Shown one piece after another: positions 43,017 through 51,475 of a stretch of 64,000 bases of DNA; position 1 is the stretch's first letter, and each line of letters starts with the position of its first letter. Under the pieces are notes generated by a model, which saw nothing but the letters and a program-made list of their open reading frames with translations, ran no database searches and was not told the DNA's origin. This DNA comes from Frankiaceae bacterium (GTDB taxonomy: Bacteria; Actinomycetota; Actinomycetes; Mycobacteriales; SCTD01), in assembly GCA_016650445.1 (NCBI GenBank), contig JAENVS010000006.1, forward strand, positions 62,001-126,000, in the 5' to 3' direction. The position numbers and the translations under genes are program-made.

Positions 43017-43922
43017 TCACACCGGCTCGGGCACGGCGATCCGCACGGACCGTCGCCGCATGCCGACGAAGTCGGCGGTGAACAGGCAGAGCGCGGTCCA
43101 CACCAGGCAGAAGCCGAGCAGCCGCGCGGTCCCGAGGGCCTCGTGGAACAGCAGTGCTCCAAGCAGGAACTGCATCGTCGGCGCGAGGTACTGCAGGACG
43201 CCGAGGGTCGTCAGGGGCACCCGTGACGCGGCCGCGCCGAAGAACAGCAGCGGGATGGCGGTGATGAGCCCGAGCAGCACCAGCAGGCCCGCGTGGTCTG
43301 CACCGTGCGAGGTCAGCGTCGAGGCACCGCTGACCTGGGCAGCAGCCAGGTAGACCACCGCAACAGGTGCGAGCACCGCCGTCTCGACCGTCAGTCCTTC
43401 CAGCGCTCCGACGACCGCGGTCTTCTTCAGCAAGCCGTACGCGCCGAAGCTGAACGCGAGCACGAGCGCGATCCAGGGCGGACGGCCATAGGCGACGGAC
43501 AGGACGAGGACGGCGATGGTGGCGACGCCGAGAGCGACCCACTGCAGCAGCCGCAGCCGTTCGCGGAGAACCACGACACCGAGCATCACGGTCACGAGCG
43601 GGTTGATGAAGTAGCCCAGTGACGTCTCGAGGATGCGGTCGGTGATGACGCCGTAGACGTAGACACCCCAGTTGAGCGACAGGAACGCAGCGGCGGCGGC
43701 GAGGCGAAGCAGCTTGCCGCGGTCGGCGACGACGGCGCGCACCCCCGGCCACCTGCGGGTGACCTGGACCAGCAACGCGACGACGACGAGCGACCACACG
43801 ACGCGATGGGCGAGGACCTCGACGGCGCCAGCCGGCTCCAGCAGCTTGAAGTACAGCGGGAAGATGCCCCAGAGCAGGTACGCCGTCGCGCCGAAGATCG
43901 CGCCGCGCCGGGTCTCGCTCAC
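43017..43922 (-). CDS. rarD: EamA family transporter RarD
   Basis: Ten-helix DMT-superfamily permease, 301 residues. It starts RRGAIFGATAYLLWGIFPLYFKLL and has LNWGVYVYGVITDRILETSLGYFINPLVTVMLG and GVLQYLAPTMQFLLG, all diagnostic of RarD. The substrate is unknown. It lies 13 bp upstream of murB on the same strand and is probably co-transcribed. Confidence 0.95.
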   Translation of the reverse strand: MSETRRGAIFGATAYLLWGIFPLYFKLLEPAGAVEVLAHRVVWSLVVVALLVQVTRRWPGVRAVVADRGKLLRLAAAAAFLSLNWGVYVYGVITDRILETSLGYFINPLVTVMLGVVVLRERLRLLQWVALGVATIAVLVLSVAYGRPPWIALVLAFSFGAYGLLKKTAVVGALEGLTVETAVLAPVAVVYLAAAQVSGASTLTSHGADHAGLLVLLGLITAIPLLFFGAAASRVPLTTLGVLQYLAPTMQFLLGALLFHEALGTARLLGFCLVWTALCLFTADFVGMRRRSVRIAVPEPV

Positions 43923-43945
43923 CCGGCCACGTTATCCGTCGGCTG

Positions 43946-44896
43946 TCAGCCGAGCAGTGCGCGGAACTCCTCGCAGAGATCGCGCGTCGCGGCCGCAGAA
44001 GCGGGCGACCACGTGCCCATCCCGAAGAACCCGTGGATGAGTCCGTCGTAGCGGCGCAGCACCACCTTCACCCCGGCGGCCTCCAGGGCTTTCGCGTAGG
44101 CCTCGCCCTCATCGCGCAGGGGGTCGTACTCGCCCGTTCCGACGACAGCCGGAGGCACTCCGGTCAGGTCGGTGGCAAGCAGCACGGACGCACGCGGATC
44201 CTCGATGTGCACGTCGTCCTGGAGGTAGTGGTTGCGGAACCACCGCATGTCCTCGGCGGTGAGGAAGAGCCCCTCGCCGTTCTCGACGCGCGACGGGTGC
44301 AGCGTGTCGTCCTCCCGGAAGTCGACACCCGGGTAGATCAGCAGCTGTGCCGCCAGCCGCGGCCCGCCCTCACGGGTCGTCGCCAGGGCGACGGCGGCCG
44401 ACAGGTTGCCGCCGGCGCTGTCGCCCGCGACGGCGATCCGCTCCGGATCCCCACCGAGGCTCGAGATGTTCTCCGCGGCCCACCGCGTCGCGGCGAGGCA
44501 GTCCTCGAAGCCGGCCGGGAAGGGGTGCTCAGGTGCGAGGCGGTAGTCGACGCTGACGACGACTGCTTCGACGTCATGGCAGATCAGGCGGGCGTGGTCG
44601 TCGTGCGTGTCCAGGTCGCCGATGACGAACCCGCCGCCGTGCAGGAACAGCACGGTCGGCACGGGGCCGTCGACGTCCGGCCGGTAGGTCCGGATCGGGA
44701 TGTCACCGGCCGGTCCGCGGACGATGCCGTCCTGGACCGAGCGCACCGGCGCGAGCGTCGCGGGGTCGCGCAGCCCGACGGTCATCGTCCGGAAGCCCTC
44801 GCGGGCCTGCTCCGGGGTGCCGTCGACCATGGCCATCGGCGTGCCGCTGTTCGCGAGCAGGTCGAGGACGGCGGCGATGGGCGGGTCGAGCGGCAT
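43946..44896 (-). CDS. HSL-family alpha/beta hydrolase (esterase/lipase)
   Basis: Cytoplasmic carboxylesterase of 316 residues, about the usual size. The oxyanion motif HGGGFVIGD, the nucleophile elbow GDSAGGN and the acid/base region GEYDPLRDEGEAY ... LIHGFF are all in place. The substrate is unknown. It lies 23 bp upstream of rarD. Confidence 0.94.
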   Translation of the reverse strand: MPLDPPIAAVLDLLANSGTPMAMVDGTPEQAREGFRTMTVGLRDPATLAPVRSVQDGIVRGPAGDIPIRTYRPDVDGPVPTVLFLHGGGFVIGDLDTHDDHARLICHDVEAVVVSVDYRLAPEHPFPAGFEDCLAATRWAAENISSLGGDPERIAVAGDSAGGNLSAAVALATTREGGPRLAAQLLIYPGVDFREDDTLHPSRVENGEGLFLTAEDMRWFRNHYLQDDVHIEDPRASVLLATDLTGVPPAVVGTGEYDPLRDEGEAYAKALEAAGVKVVLRRYDGLIHGFFGMGTWSPASAAATRDLCEEFRALLG

Positions 44897-44971
44897 GTGG
44901 CCTCCGAGGCGAGTGGCTGACTCGTCATTGTGCCTGTGTAGAGCGACCTATGCCTCGCCGCACTTCGACGA

Positions 44972-45028
44972 CGATCTACGTCTTGTACGACGTCCGTCGG
45001 CGTGTCGCGGGCATCCAGACGTAGATCG
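44972..45028. terminator. 12-bp inverted repeat, probable terminator of the M23 gene
   Basis: CGATCTACGTCT (44972-44983) and its perfect complement (45017-45028) with a 33-nt loop. It begins 10 bp past the stop of the peptidase gene, in the 141-bp gap before the esterase start. No U-run follows, so a regulatory role at DNA level is also possible. Confidence 0.5.
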
Positions 45029-45037
45029 GCGCGGGGG

Positions 45038-46453
45038 TCAGCGCTGCGTGAGCTCAGCGGTCGGAAGCGCGGCGATGACAGCCGTCGGCACGTAGAGGCG
45101 CGGCTTGCCGGCGTACCCGTACGCCGTGACCATGCGGCTGTCCCACAGGCGGCGGAAAGCGCCGCCGGAGACGACGCCGACCTGGTGTGCGGGCGTCTGG
45201 ACGAGGGACCCGTCGCGAATCGGCAGCGGGCCGGTGTTGCGCGCGGTCTCGTCCCAGCTGCGACGGAAGCCTGAGATCGGCTCCTCGACAATCGGCTCGT
45301 CCGCGGTCGCGACCACGTCGGCAGGAACGACGGCGACGTCCTGCGTCGTCCAACCATGACTGGCCAGCGCTGCCGGGTCGACCGGGCGCTCGGAGCCGTC
45401 GCTGTCGACGTAGCGGATGTCGGGCGTCCCGTCGGTGCGCACCAGCGCGCCCGGGTAGAGCGGCGAGGCTGGCACGACATCGGTGACGACCAGCGCGGCC
45501 AGGTCGGCATCGGTGGCCGGCCAGATGCGCGGTGCGGGGTGGCCGAGGGCGGCGAGCTGCGCCTCGGTGACAGCGACCCGCTGGCCGCCGGTGACGAGCC
45601 ACAGACCGCCGGCGCTGTCGCGGGCGATCGTGCCGTCGCGCAGCACCACGGCGGGCTGCGTCAGGTAGCCGAGCGACTCGCCCGACGTCATAGGGACGGC
45701 CGCCGATTCGGTGAGGCCATTCGCCGCGAGGACGGTCGAGGAGATCGGTCGCTTGGCGACGCCGTCGACGAGGAAGAGCATGCCGTTGGGGTGCCGCAGC
45801 AGCGAGCCGGTCGGATGCGGACCGCTCGGCGTCGGTGCGGCGATGTGGCGCGCGGCCTGCAGCGAGGGGAAGGCGTTGTAGGCGATGCCGCTCCAGCCCG
45901 AGCCCTTGCGCAGCTCGAAGTGCAGGTGCGGCCCGGTGCCCTCGGCGTTGCCGGAGTCGCCACGCCAGCCGACGAGCTGGCCGGCAAGGACGCGCGACCC
46001 CTGCGCGATGCCCGACGGGAACGCCCAGGCGGCGGTCCCCCTTCCGTCGTCGGTTCCCGGGGTGTCGTTGTTGACGTGGATGAAGATGGCGGACCACCCG
46101 GCGGCCGGGCCGCGGTCAGCGGCGATGACGACGTAGTTGCCGCTACCGACCGTCGCCTCGCGCTTGACCGATGTGACCACCCCGTCGAACGGGGCGACCA
46201 AGGGCGTCATCTTGGCGCCCATGAGGTCCTGGCCCATGTGCTTGCGGGTGCACCCGGACCGGCAGACCAGCCAGTTGTCGGAGTAGCGGGTGAGCGCAGA
46301 CGATCCCGCAACCGGGAAGATCATCGGCACGACGACCCGCGCCGTCACGTCGTACTGGGTGCCGGTCGTGTCGGTCGCGAGGACCCCCAGGGCGGGCGTG
46401 GTCACGCCGACCGCGACGAGGAAGGCGGCAGCGAGCGCGAGGCGGGGGCGCAT
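45038..46453 (-). CDS. secreted M23 family metallopeptidase with C-terminal repeats
   Basis: Zinc endopeptidase probably cutting peptidoglycan cross-bridges outside the cell. 471 residues. The signal peptide (MRPRLALAAAFLVAVGV) is followed by the LytM/M23 domain at about 45-200 with H72/D76 (HMGQD) and H176/H178 (GPHLHFEL). The C-terminal half consists of four imperfect repeats of about 50 residues (about 217-266, 269-327, 336-384, 415-465) with a pattern like LVR..G....V.G..RP...A.LA..G. Their function is unknown; they may bind the cell wall. The ATG is chosen as the start of the signal peptide. Confidence 0.9.
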   Translation of the reverse strand: MRPRLALAAAFLVAVGVTTPALGVLATDTTGTQYDVTARVVVPMIFPVAGSSALTRYSDNWLVCRSGCTRKHMGQDLMGAKMTPLVAPFDGVVTSVKREATVGSGNYVVIAADRGPAAGWSAIFIHVNNDTPGTDDGRGTAAWAFPSGIAQGSRVLAGQLVGWRGDSGNAEGTGPHLHFELRKGSGWSGIAYNAFPSLQAARHIAAPTPSGPHPTGSLLRHPNGMLFLVDGVAKRPISSTVLAANGLTESAAVPMTSGESLGYLTQPAVVLRDGTIARDSAGGLWLVTGGQRVAVTEAQLAALGHPAPRIWPATDADLAALVVTDVVPASPLYPGALVRTDGTPDIRYVDSDGSERPVDPAALASHGWTTQDVAVVPADVVATADEPIVEEPISGFRRSWDETARNTGPLPIRDGSLVQTPAHQVGVVSGGAFRRLWDSRMVTAYGYAGKPRLYVPTAVIAALPTAELTQR

Positions 46454-46567
46454 GAGGGGTCCAGATTCGAGTCGGCGTCGGTGTGTCCGTTTCCTCGACC
46501 TCGACCGGGTGTGTCCTGTCACCCGAACGAGTGACACAGGTGCAGAGACGGACGTCTGTCGCCTCGC

Positions 46568-47098
46568 TCAGCTGCCGGTCTCGGCCTCCGCGGTCACGGC
46601 GCCGGCGGCGAGCAGGTCGACGCAGCGTGCACACAGGTGCACGTCGCGGCGAACGAAGAAGTCGGATTCTCCCTGGCACAGAGCGCAGTCGGGCCGGACT
46701 CGCATGGGTGCCGGCACGACGACCCGGGGCCGGCCCTTGAGCCCGGTGCGGATCACCGCGATCCAGCGCTCGCGGTCCTCCGGCCCGGCCGGGACGGGGG
46801 CATGCCGGGCGGCGTCGTCGCGGTCGCGCGCGCGACGCGCGCGCTCCTCGTCGTACTTGGCCTGCGGTGACGGCTCCTCGAGGAGCTGGCGCAGGTAGGC
46901 GACGATGATCTCGGCGTCCTGGACGCTGGTCGGCTGGGTCGGCAGCGTGCCCACCCGGTGCCGCAGCTGCCACGGCCGCCAGCCGCGCGCGACGAGGTCG
47001 TCGAGCAGCGCACCGACCCCGTCGGTGTCCAGCTCGCGGGAGACCGACACGCGCAACTGGCTGAAGACGTCGGCTGCATGCGGCGACGTCGGGGTCAT
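46568..47098 (-). CDS. hypothetical protein with a C-terminal zinc ribbon
   Basis: 176 residues. The N-terminal helical part (ADVFSQLRVSVSRELDTDGVGALLDDLVARGWRPWQLRHRVG) is followed by an Arg-rich stretch and a four-cysteine ribbon (CALC ... CARC). I do not recognise the family by name. The ATG at 47098 lies 92 bp from the divergent MarR start, and the MarR-type operator between them could control both genes. Confidence 0.75.
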   Translation of the reverse strand: MTPTSPHAADVFSQLRVSVSRELDTDGVGALLDDLVARGWRPWQLRHRVGTLPTQPTSVQDAEIIVAYLRQLLEEPSPQAKYDEERARRARDRDDAARHAPVPAGPEDRERWIAVIRTGLKGRPRVVVPAPMRVRPDCALCQGESDFFVRRDVHLCARCVDLLAAGAVTAEAETGS

Positions 47099-47157
47099 GA
47101 TTCTCAGCGTTCCACGGTCGTCGGACACAATCCCGGAGCGACACCCACCTGTGGATG

Positions 47158-47184
47158 TTGAGATCTCAAGCAATCGGGTAGAAT
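47158..47184 (+). promoter_or_regulatory. MarR operator palindrome within a leaderless promoter
   Basis: TTGAGATCTCAA (47158-47169) is a perfect 12-bp palindrome of MarR-box type and includes a -35-like TTGAGA. TAGAAT (47179-47184) is a good -10 whose spacing puts the transcript start on the ATG at 47191. Autorepression by the adjacent MarR protein is the natural reading. Confidence 0.7.
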
Positions 47185-47190
47185 GCCGGC

Positions 47191-47658
47191 ATGACGCGGT
47201 GGCTCGACGAGGACGAGCAGCGGACCTGGCGGGCCTTCCTCGGCGCAACCCGTCTCGTGTTCGACCAGCTCGACCGCGAGCTGCAGCGCGACAGCTCGCT
47301 GCCGCACGGCTACTACGAGATCCTCGTCCGCCTCTCGGAGGCGCCCGAGCGCGCGCTGCGGATGAGCGCGCTCGCCGACCGCTCCCAGAGCTCGCGCAGC
47401 CGGCTGTCGCACGCCGTGGCCCGGTTGGAGGAGAACGGCTGGGTACGCCGTGAGACGTGCCCCACCGACAAGCGCGGTCAGATTGCCCGGCTCACCGACG
47501 AGGGCTTCGCCGCGCTCGCCGCCGCGGCGCCGGGGCACGTCGACGGCGTCCGGGCCCACGTCTTCGACCCACTGACCCCGGAGCAGGTCGTCCAGCTAGG
47601 CGAGATCAGCACCGCCCTCGTCGACGCACTGCAGCGGTCGGACGACCCGCCCTGCTGA
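47191..47658 (+). CDS. MarR family transcriptional regulator
   Basis: 155-residue dimeric winged-helix repressor. Recognisable features: LPHGYYEILVRLSEAPERALRMSALADRSQSSRSRLSHAVARLEENGWVRRE (helix-turn-helix) and PTDKRGQIARLTDEGFAAL (wing). The likely ligand is a phenolic or lipophilic compound; the targets are unknown beyond its own promoter and perhaps the divergent zinc-ribbon gene. Confidence 0.95.
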   Translation: MTRWLDEDEQRTWRAFLGATRLVFDQLDRELQRDSSLPHGYYEILVRLSEAPERALRMSALADRSQSSRSRLSHAVARLEENGWVRRETCPTDKRGQIARLTDEGFAALAAAAPGHVDGVRAHVFDPLTPEQVVQLGEISTALVDALQRSDDPPC

Positions 47659-47676
47659 CGACGCGGGGCAGCTGAC

Positions 47677-48339
47677 TCAGGCGCCCTGGGTGTCGCCGTC
47701 GTAGCTGCTCGGGCTGGCGGGTGTGCCGCCGGGCGCAGGGGCACCGGGCGGCGGTCCGCGCCGCGGCCCGAGCTTCCGCCGCTCCGCCTGCAGCGTCGTC
47801 AGGTCGCGGACGTGGTTGGCCGTCGCCGTACCGCCGCTGACCGTCGCCATGACCGCCACCGTCTCGCCCTTCTTGACCGTTCCGATCCCGTCGCGGCCCG
47901 CGACGACGACAGTCGAGGGCGTCAGGACGTAGGTCTTCGTGTAGCCGTCCTCGCTCTTGACGGTCAGCGACGTCGAGCTGACGGCGGTGACGTCGCCGCG
48001 CTGCGTGCGCACGGTGCGGTAGCCGCCGTTGCCGTCCGGTACGACGAACTCGCCGTGCAGCGCGCCGCCCGGCCCCATGCCCATGCCCTTGTCGCCACGC
48101 GGCCCGTGACCCCCGCCAAGGCGACGTCCTTCGCCCGGGGGCGGTCCGTTCTGCGGTCCGTTCTGTGGGGCGACCTGCGCGCCGGCACCCGGCGAGGGTG
48201 ACGGCGACGGGTTGTCCGCCGCGCCGGCGATGCCGGCCGCGCCGACGGCGAGGCCGACGCCCACGGCTGCCGCGGCACCGACGCGACGGATCCTGCTCAT
48301 TCGCTGCCGGGTCGGGGGTCCGCTCGAGATCTCGTCCAT
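47677..48339 (-). CDS. exported DUF5666-like protein
   Basis: About 220 residues. An N-terminal signal or anchor (RIRRVGAAAAVGVGLAVGAAGIAGA) precedes a Pro/Gly/Asn-rich linker (APQNGPQNGPPPGEGRR) and one beta-rich domain with GDVTAVSSTSLTVKSEDG, TYVLTPSTVVV and TVKKGETVAVMATV, resembling DUF5666. The tail is again Pro/Gly-rich. The function is unknown. The start could be 48339 or the ATG at 48300; no clear Shine-Dalgarno decides it. Convergent with the MarR gene. Confidence 0.7.
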   Translation of the reverse strand: MDEISSGPPTRQRMSRIRRVGAAAAVGVGLAVGAAGIAGAADNPSPSPSPGAGAQVAPQNGPQNGPPPGEGRRLGGGHGPRGDKGMGMGPGGALHGEFVVPDGNGGYRTVRTQRGDVTAVSSTSLTVKSEDGYTKTYVLTPSTVVVAGRDGIGTVKKGETVAVMATVSGGTATANHVRDLTTLQAERRKLGPRRGPPPGAPAPGGTPASPSSYDGDTQGA

Positions 48340-48418
48340 GTCCCCATGCTGCGCCTTCGCTCCTTGCGGATCCATGGGAGGACCCTGGCAGGTTGCTGTG
48401 AGTTCGGGTCGCCGCAAC

Positions 48419-48513
48419 GGAAGTTGATCCGTAGGAGCGCCCACGGGGGCCGCGTACGGATCAACTTCCAAGCCTTCACGCGTGAGGGTCCGCAATCTGA
48501 TCCGTAGGGCGCC
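48419..48513. repeat. 15-bp inverted repeat plus a partial direct copy
   Basis: GGAAGTTGATCCGTA (48419-48433) is repeated in inverted orientation at 48455-48469 with a 21-bp spacer. TGATCCGTAGG(A)GCGCC recurs directly near 48498-48513. TCACGCGTGA at 48476-48485 is a further palindrome. All lie in the 276-bp gap 48340-48615, which otherwise holds no gene I can support. Confidence 0.75.
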
Positions 48514-48615
48514 AGGACCACACGTGAAAGGCGGCTACGGAGCCTCACCTCGGTCAGGCTGGTCGCTGTCTACGCGCCCTCCAGCTCGTTGGCCGAAGCT
48601 CACCAGCGGCAGCGC

Positions 48616-50085
48616 TCACGTGACGTACGACGGAGCGAGCGGCAGCAGCACGCGGAACGTCGCACCGTGGCCGGGCTCGCTGTCCACCTCCACCCGGCCG
48701 CCGTGCGCGGCCACCAGCGCGGCGACGATCGACAGGCCGAGCCCGCTGCCACCGTGGACGCGGCTGCGCGAGGCGTCGGCCCGGTAGAACCGCTCGAAGA
48801 CGCGCTCCGCCTGGTCGGGTGCGAGCCCGGCTCCCTCGTCGGTCACCTCCACGGCGGCCATCCCGCTCGCGCTGTCGGCGCCGACCCGGAGCCGGACCGC
48901 GCTGCCCGCCGGCGTGTGGGTGAGCGCGTTGCTCACGAGGTTGCCGAAGACCTGTCGCAACCTGGCGTCATCTCCCAGAACGACAGGCGGGCCGTCCCCG
49001 GTGACCTCGACCGTGACGTCGCGCTCGGGGTCGACGGCGGCCGCGTCGTGAGCGGCGTCGCCCACGAGCTGCACGAGATCGACCGGCTCCCGTTCCAGCG
49101 GTCGCTGCTGGTCGAGCCGCGCGAGCAGGAGCAGGTCGTCGACGAGCAGGCCCATCCGGGCGGCCTCGTCCTCGACCCGCTTCATGACCCGCTGCAGCTC
49201 GCCCTTGCCCGTGACCGCGCCTTGCCGGTAGAGCTCGGCGAAGCCGCGGATCGAGGTCAGCGGGGTGCGCAGCTCATGGCTGGCGTCGGCGACGAAGCGA
49301 CGCATCCGCTCCTCCGACTGGCGGGCGGCCGACTCCGACGCCTGCTGGGCCCGGAAGGCGTGCTCGATCTGGCTGAGCATCTTGTTCAGCGATCCCGCGA
49401 GCCGGCCGACCTCGGTCCGCGGGTCCGTCTCGGGGACCCGGCGGGCCAGGTCGCCGCCCGCGATCGCCTCGGCCGTCTCCTCCACCTCGACCAGCGGCCG
49501 CAGGCTCGTGCGGACCGCGGCGTAACCGAGCCCGGCGAAGACGATCAGGACCCCCGCGCCGATCGCCAGCTCCAGCAGCACCAGGCGGTGCAGCGTGCTG
49601 TCGACGTCGTCGAGCTGGGCGACGACGGCGGCGAACCCTCGACTGCCCAGAGGTCCGCGTGCCTCGAGCTCCAGCACCCGCCACCTCGAGTCGCCGTCCA
49701 GCGAGGGGACGGTGAAGGGCTTGCCGCCGCGCGCCCGGACGCTGTCGGCCGTCACCGGCGGCAGGTCGGGCGGCGACACTCCCGCCCGGTCGAAGGTGAA
49801 CGCGCGCACGACGGTCCCGTCCGGCGCGCTGACCTGAAGCGCGAACTCGTCAGGGCGGCGGATGCCGGGTCGGTCACCCCGTGCGGGCTGCTCGTTGAAG
49901 GCGCCCGGGCGCTGGACCGCCGCGGCGAGGTTGGCGTCGACACGCTCGACGAGGTAGCCGCGCAACGCCGTCGCCGCAGCGAAGCCGGTCACCGCGAGGG
50001 CGAGCGCGACCAGGACGGTCAGGGCCGCGACGAGCTTGACGCGCAGTGGGGTGCGCGCCGACAGCGTCTGCAGCCGACCACTCAT
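48616..50085 (-). CDS. sensor histidine kinase (MprB/TcrY-like)
   Basis: 489-residue membrane kinase. Helices lie near 15-40 and 170-190, with an extracytoplasmic domain of about 130 residues between them. A HAMP domain (TSLRPLVEVEETAEAIAGGDLARRV), the phosphoacceptor His in VADASHELRTPLTSI, the N box NLVSNALTHTPAG, G1 VTDEGAGLA, the F box ERFYRAD and G2 GGSGLGLSIV follow. The ATG overlaps the response regulator stop (ATGA), so the pair is one operon. The signal is unknown; envelope stress is typical of the type. Confidence 0.95.
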   Translation of the reverse strand: MSGRLQTLSARTPLRVKLVAALTVLVALALAVTGFAAATALRGYLVERVDANLAAAVQRPGAFNEQPARGDRPGIRRPDEFALQVSAPDGTVVRAFTFDRAGVSPPDLPPVTADSVRARGGKPFTVPSLDGDSRWRVLELEARGPLGSRGFAAVVAQLDDVDSTLHRLVLLELAIGAGVLIVFAGLGYAAVRTSLRPLVEVEETAEAIAGGDLARRVPETDPRTEVGRLAGSLNKMLSQIEHAFRAQQASESAARQSEERMRRFVADASHELRTPLTSIRGFAELYRQGAVTGKGELQRVMKRVEDEAARMGLLVDDLLLLARLDQQRPLEREPVDLVQLVGDAAHDAAAVDPERDVTVEVTGDGPPVVLGDDARLRQVFGNLVSNALTHTPAGSAVRLRVGADSASGMAAVEVTDEGAGLAPDQAERVFERFYRADASRSRVHGGSGLGLSIVAALVAAHGGRVEVDSEPGHGATFRVLLPLAPSYVT

Positions 50086-50798
50086 TGGGGGGCGCGCCGG
50101 AGCACGTAACCGACGCCGCGCAGGGTGTGCAGCAGCCGCGGCTCGCTCGTGTCGACCTTGCGGCGCAGGTAGGAGACGTAGGACTCGACGACGTTGGCGT
50201 CGCCGCCGAAGTCGTAGTTCCAGACGTGGTCGAGGATCTGCGCCTTCGACAAGACCCGGCCGGCGTTCTGGAGGAAGTAGCGCAGCAGCTTGAACTCCGT
50301 GGGCGACAGCGCGACGGCGACGCCGTCCTTCCAGACCTCGTGCGTCTCGTCGTCGAGCTCGATGTCGGCGAAGGTCAGCCGGGCCGCCTGCGGAGACGTC
50401 GGGCCTTCGGCAGTACGCCGGAGGACGGCCCGGATCCGGGCCACGACCTCCTCGAGGCTGAACGGCTTGGTGATGTAGTCGTCGCCGCCGAGCGTCAAGC
50501 CGGTGACCTTGTCCTCCGTGGCGTCGCGCGCGGTGAGGAAGACGACGGGCGTGCGGCTGCCCTCGCCGCGCAGCCGGCGTACGAGATCGAACCCGTCCAT
50601 CTCCGGCATCATCACGTCGAGGACGAGCAGGTCCGGCCGGAACGTCTTCGCGAGCTGCAGCGCGTCGGCGCCGTTGGCCGCGCTGGCGACGTCGAACCCG
50701 GCGAAGCGCAGGCTCGCCGACAGCAGCTCGAGGATGTTCGGCTCGTCGTCGACGACGAGCAGCCGGGCTTCGGGCGCAGGCGAGGCGGTAGCGGGCAC
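50082..50798 (-). CDS. OmpR family response regulator
   Basis: 238 residues. The receiver domain has LLVVDDEPNILEL, the phosphoacceptor Asp in LLVLDVMMPEMDGFDL, and FLTARDATEDKVTGLTLGGDDYITKPFS (conserved Thr and Lys). The winged-helix output domain ends LLHTLRGVGYVLR. The GTG at 50798 has no Shine-Dalgarno, and the mRNA may be leaderless. Three 11-bp-spaced repeats just upstream are its probable binding site. Confidence 0.95.
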   Translation of the reverse strand: MPATASPAPEARLLVVDDEPNILELLSASLRFAGFDVASAANGADALQLAKTFRPDLLVLDVMMPEMDGFDLVRRLRGEGSRTPVVFLTARDATEDKVTGLTLGGDDYITKPFSLEEVVARIRAVLRRTAEGPTSPQAARLTFADIELDDETHEVWKDGVAVALSPTEFKLLRYFLQNAGRVLSKAQILDHVWNYDFGGDANVVESYVSYLRRKVDTSEPRLLHTLRGVGYVLRRAPQ

Positions 50799-50820
50799 GA
50801 CGCCAGTCTGGCCACAGAGG

Positions 50821-50849
50821 CTGTGAGCATCCTGTGAGCCGGCTGTGAG
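50821..50849. promoter_or_regulatory. three 11-bp-spaced direct repeats, likely response regulator site
   Basis: CTGTGAG occurs at 50821, 50832 and 50843, exactly one helical turn apart, as expected for tandem OmpR-family dimers. It is 23-51 bp upstream of the response regulator start and about 90 bp upstream of the divergent secreted protein gene. Confidence 0.75.
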
Positions 50850-50938
50850 AGCACTGCCCACCTGCGCACCCTGGGGAAGGAGACGCGCGTCCGACGTCGA
50901 ATCAAGCCGTGGTCGATGTCCCTTCCCCGGAGGTCCTG

Positions 50939-51472
50939 ATGCGCTCATCCGCCGTACGCCTGCTGCTCGCCGCTCTCGCCGTGGGTGGGGCGATCGGCGC
51001 CGTGCCGGCCTCCGCCGCGGACGGCGGGCTGTGCCAGCTGGAGGGCAACGCGACGTTCAACAAAGGCCCGAACATGACCGACCACGCGTTCACCTACACC
51101 TTCAGCGGCGACCTGACCGGCTGCCAGTCCAACAACGGCGCGCCGGCCTCCGGGAAGATCGCGACGCTGCAGCCGTCGACCGGCACCGGGACGTGCGGCA
51201 CCAACTCCGGCGCCGGGGTCGCTCTCGTCACCTGGGCTGACAAGTCGCTGTCGGTCGTGCAGTACACGACGCAGTCCGCCACGGCCGGCGTCGCGCTGCA
51301 GGGCACGGTCATCCCGTCGGCGAAGGTCGGCAAGAAGACCTACAAGACCACCAAGTACGTCGGGTACGGCGCCGCGGGCCCGCTGGTGTTCGACGCCGAC
51401 CCGGCGGAGTGCGCCGCCGGCGGCGTCACGGTCGCACCCATCCACGGCGCCGTCGGTCTCGGCAAGCAGTAG
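50939..51472 (+). CDS. secreted protein of unknown function
   Basis: 177 residues with a signal peptide (SSAVRLLLAALAVGGAIGAVPASA, cleavage near residue 27). The mature part is Gly/Thr-rich with four cysteines and likely beta-structured (FTYTFSGDLTGCQ; SLSVVQYTTQSATAGVALQG). ATG at 50939 has GGAGG five nt upstream. It is divergent from the two-component system and shares the intergenic repeats, so it is a candidate target of that system. Convergent with phoU. Confidence 0.8.
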   Translation: MRSSAVRLLLAALAVGGAIGAVPASAADGGLCQLEGNATFNKGPNMTDHAFTYTFSGDLTGCQSNNGAPASGKIATLQPSTGTGTCGTNSGAGVALVTWADKSLSVVQYTTQSATAGVALQGTVIPSAKVGKKTYKTTKYVGYGAAGPLVFDADPAECAAGGVTVAPIHGAVGLGKQ

Positions 51473-51475
51473 CAA

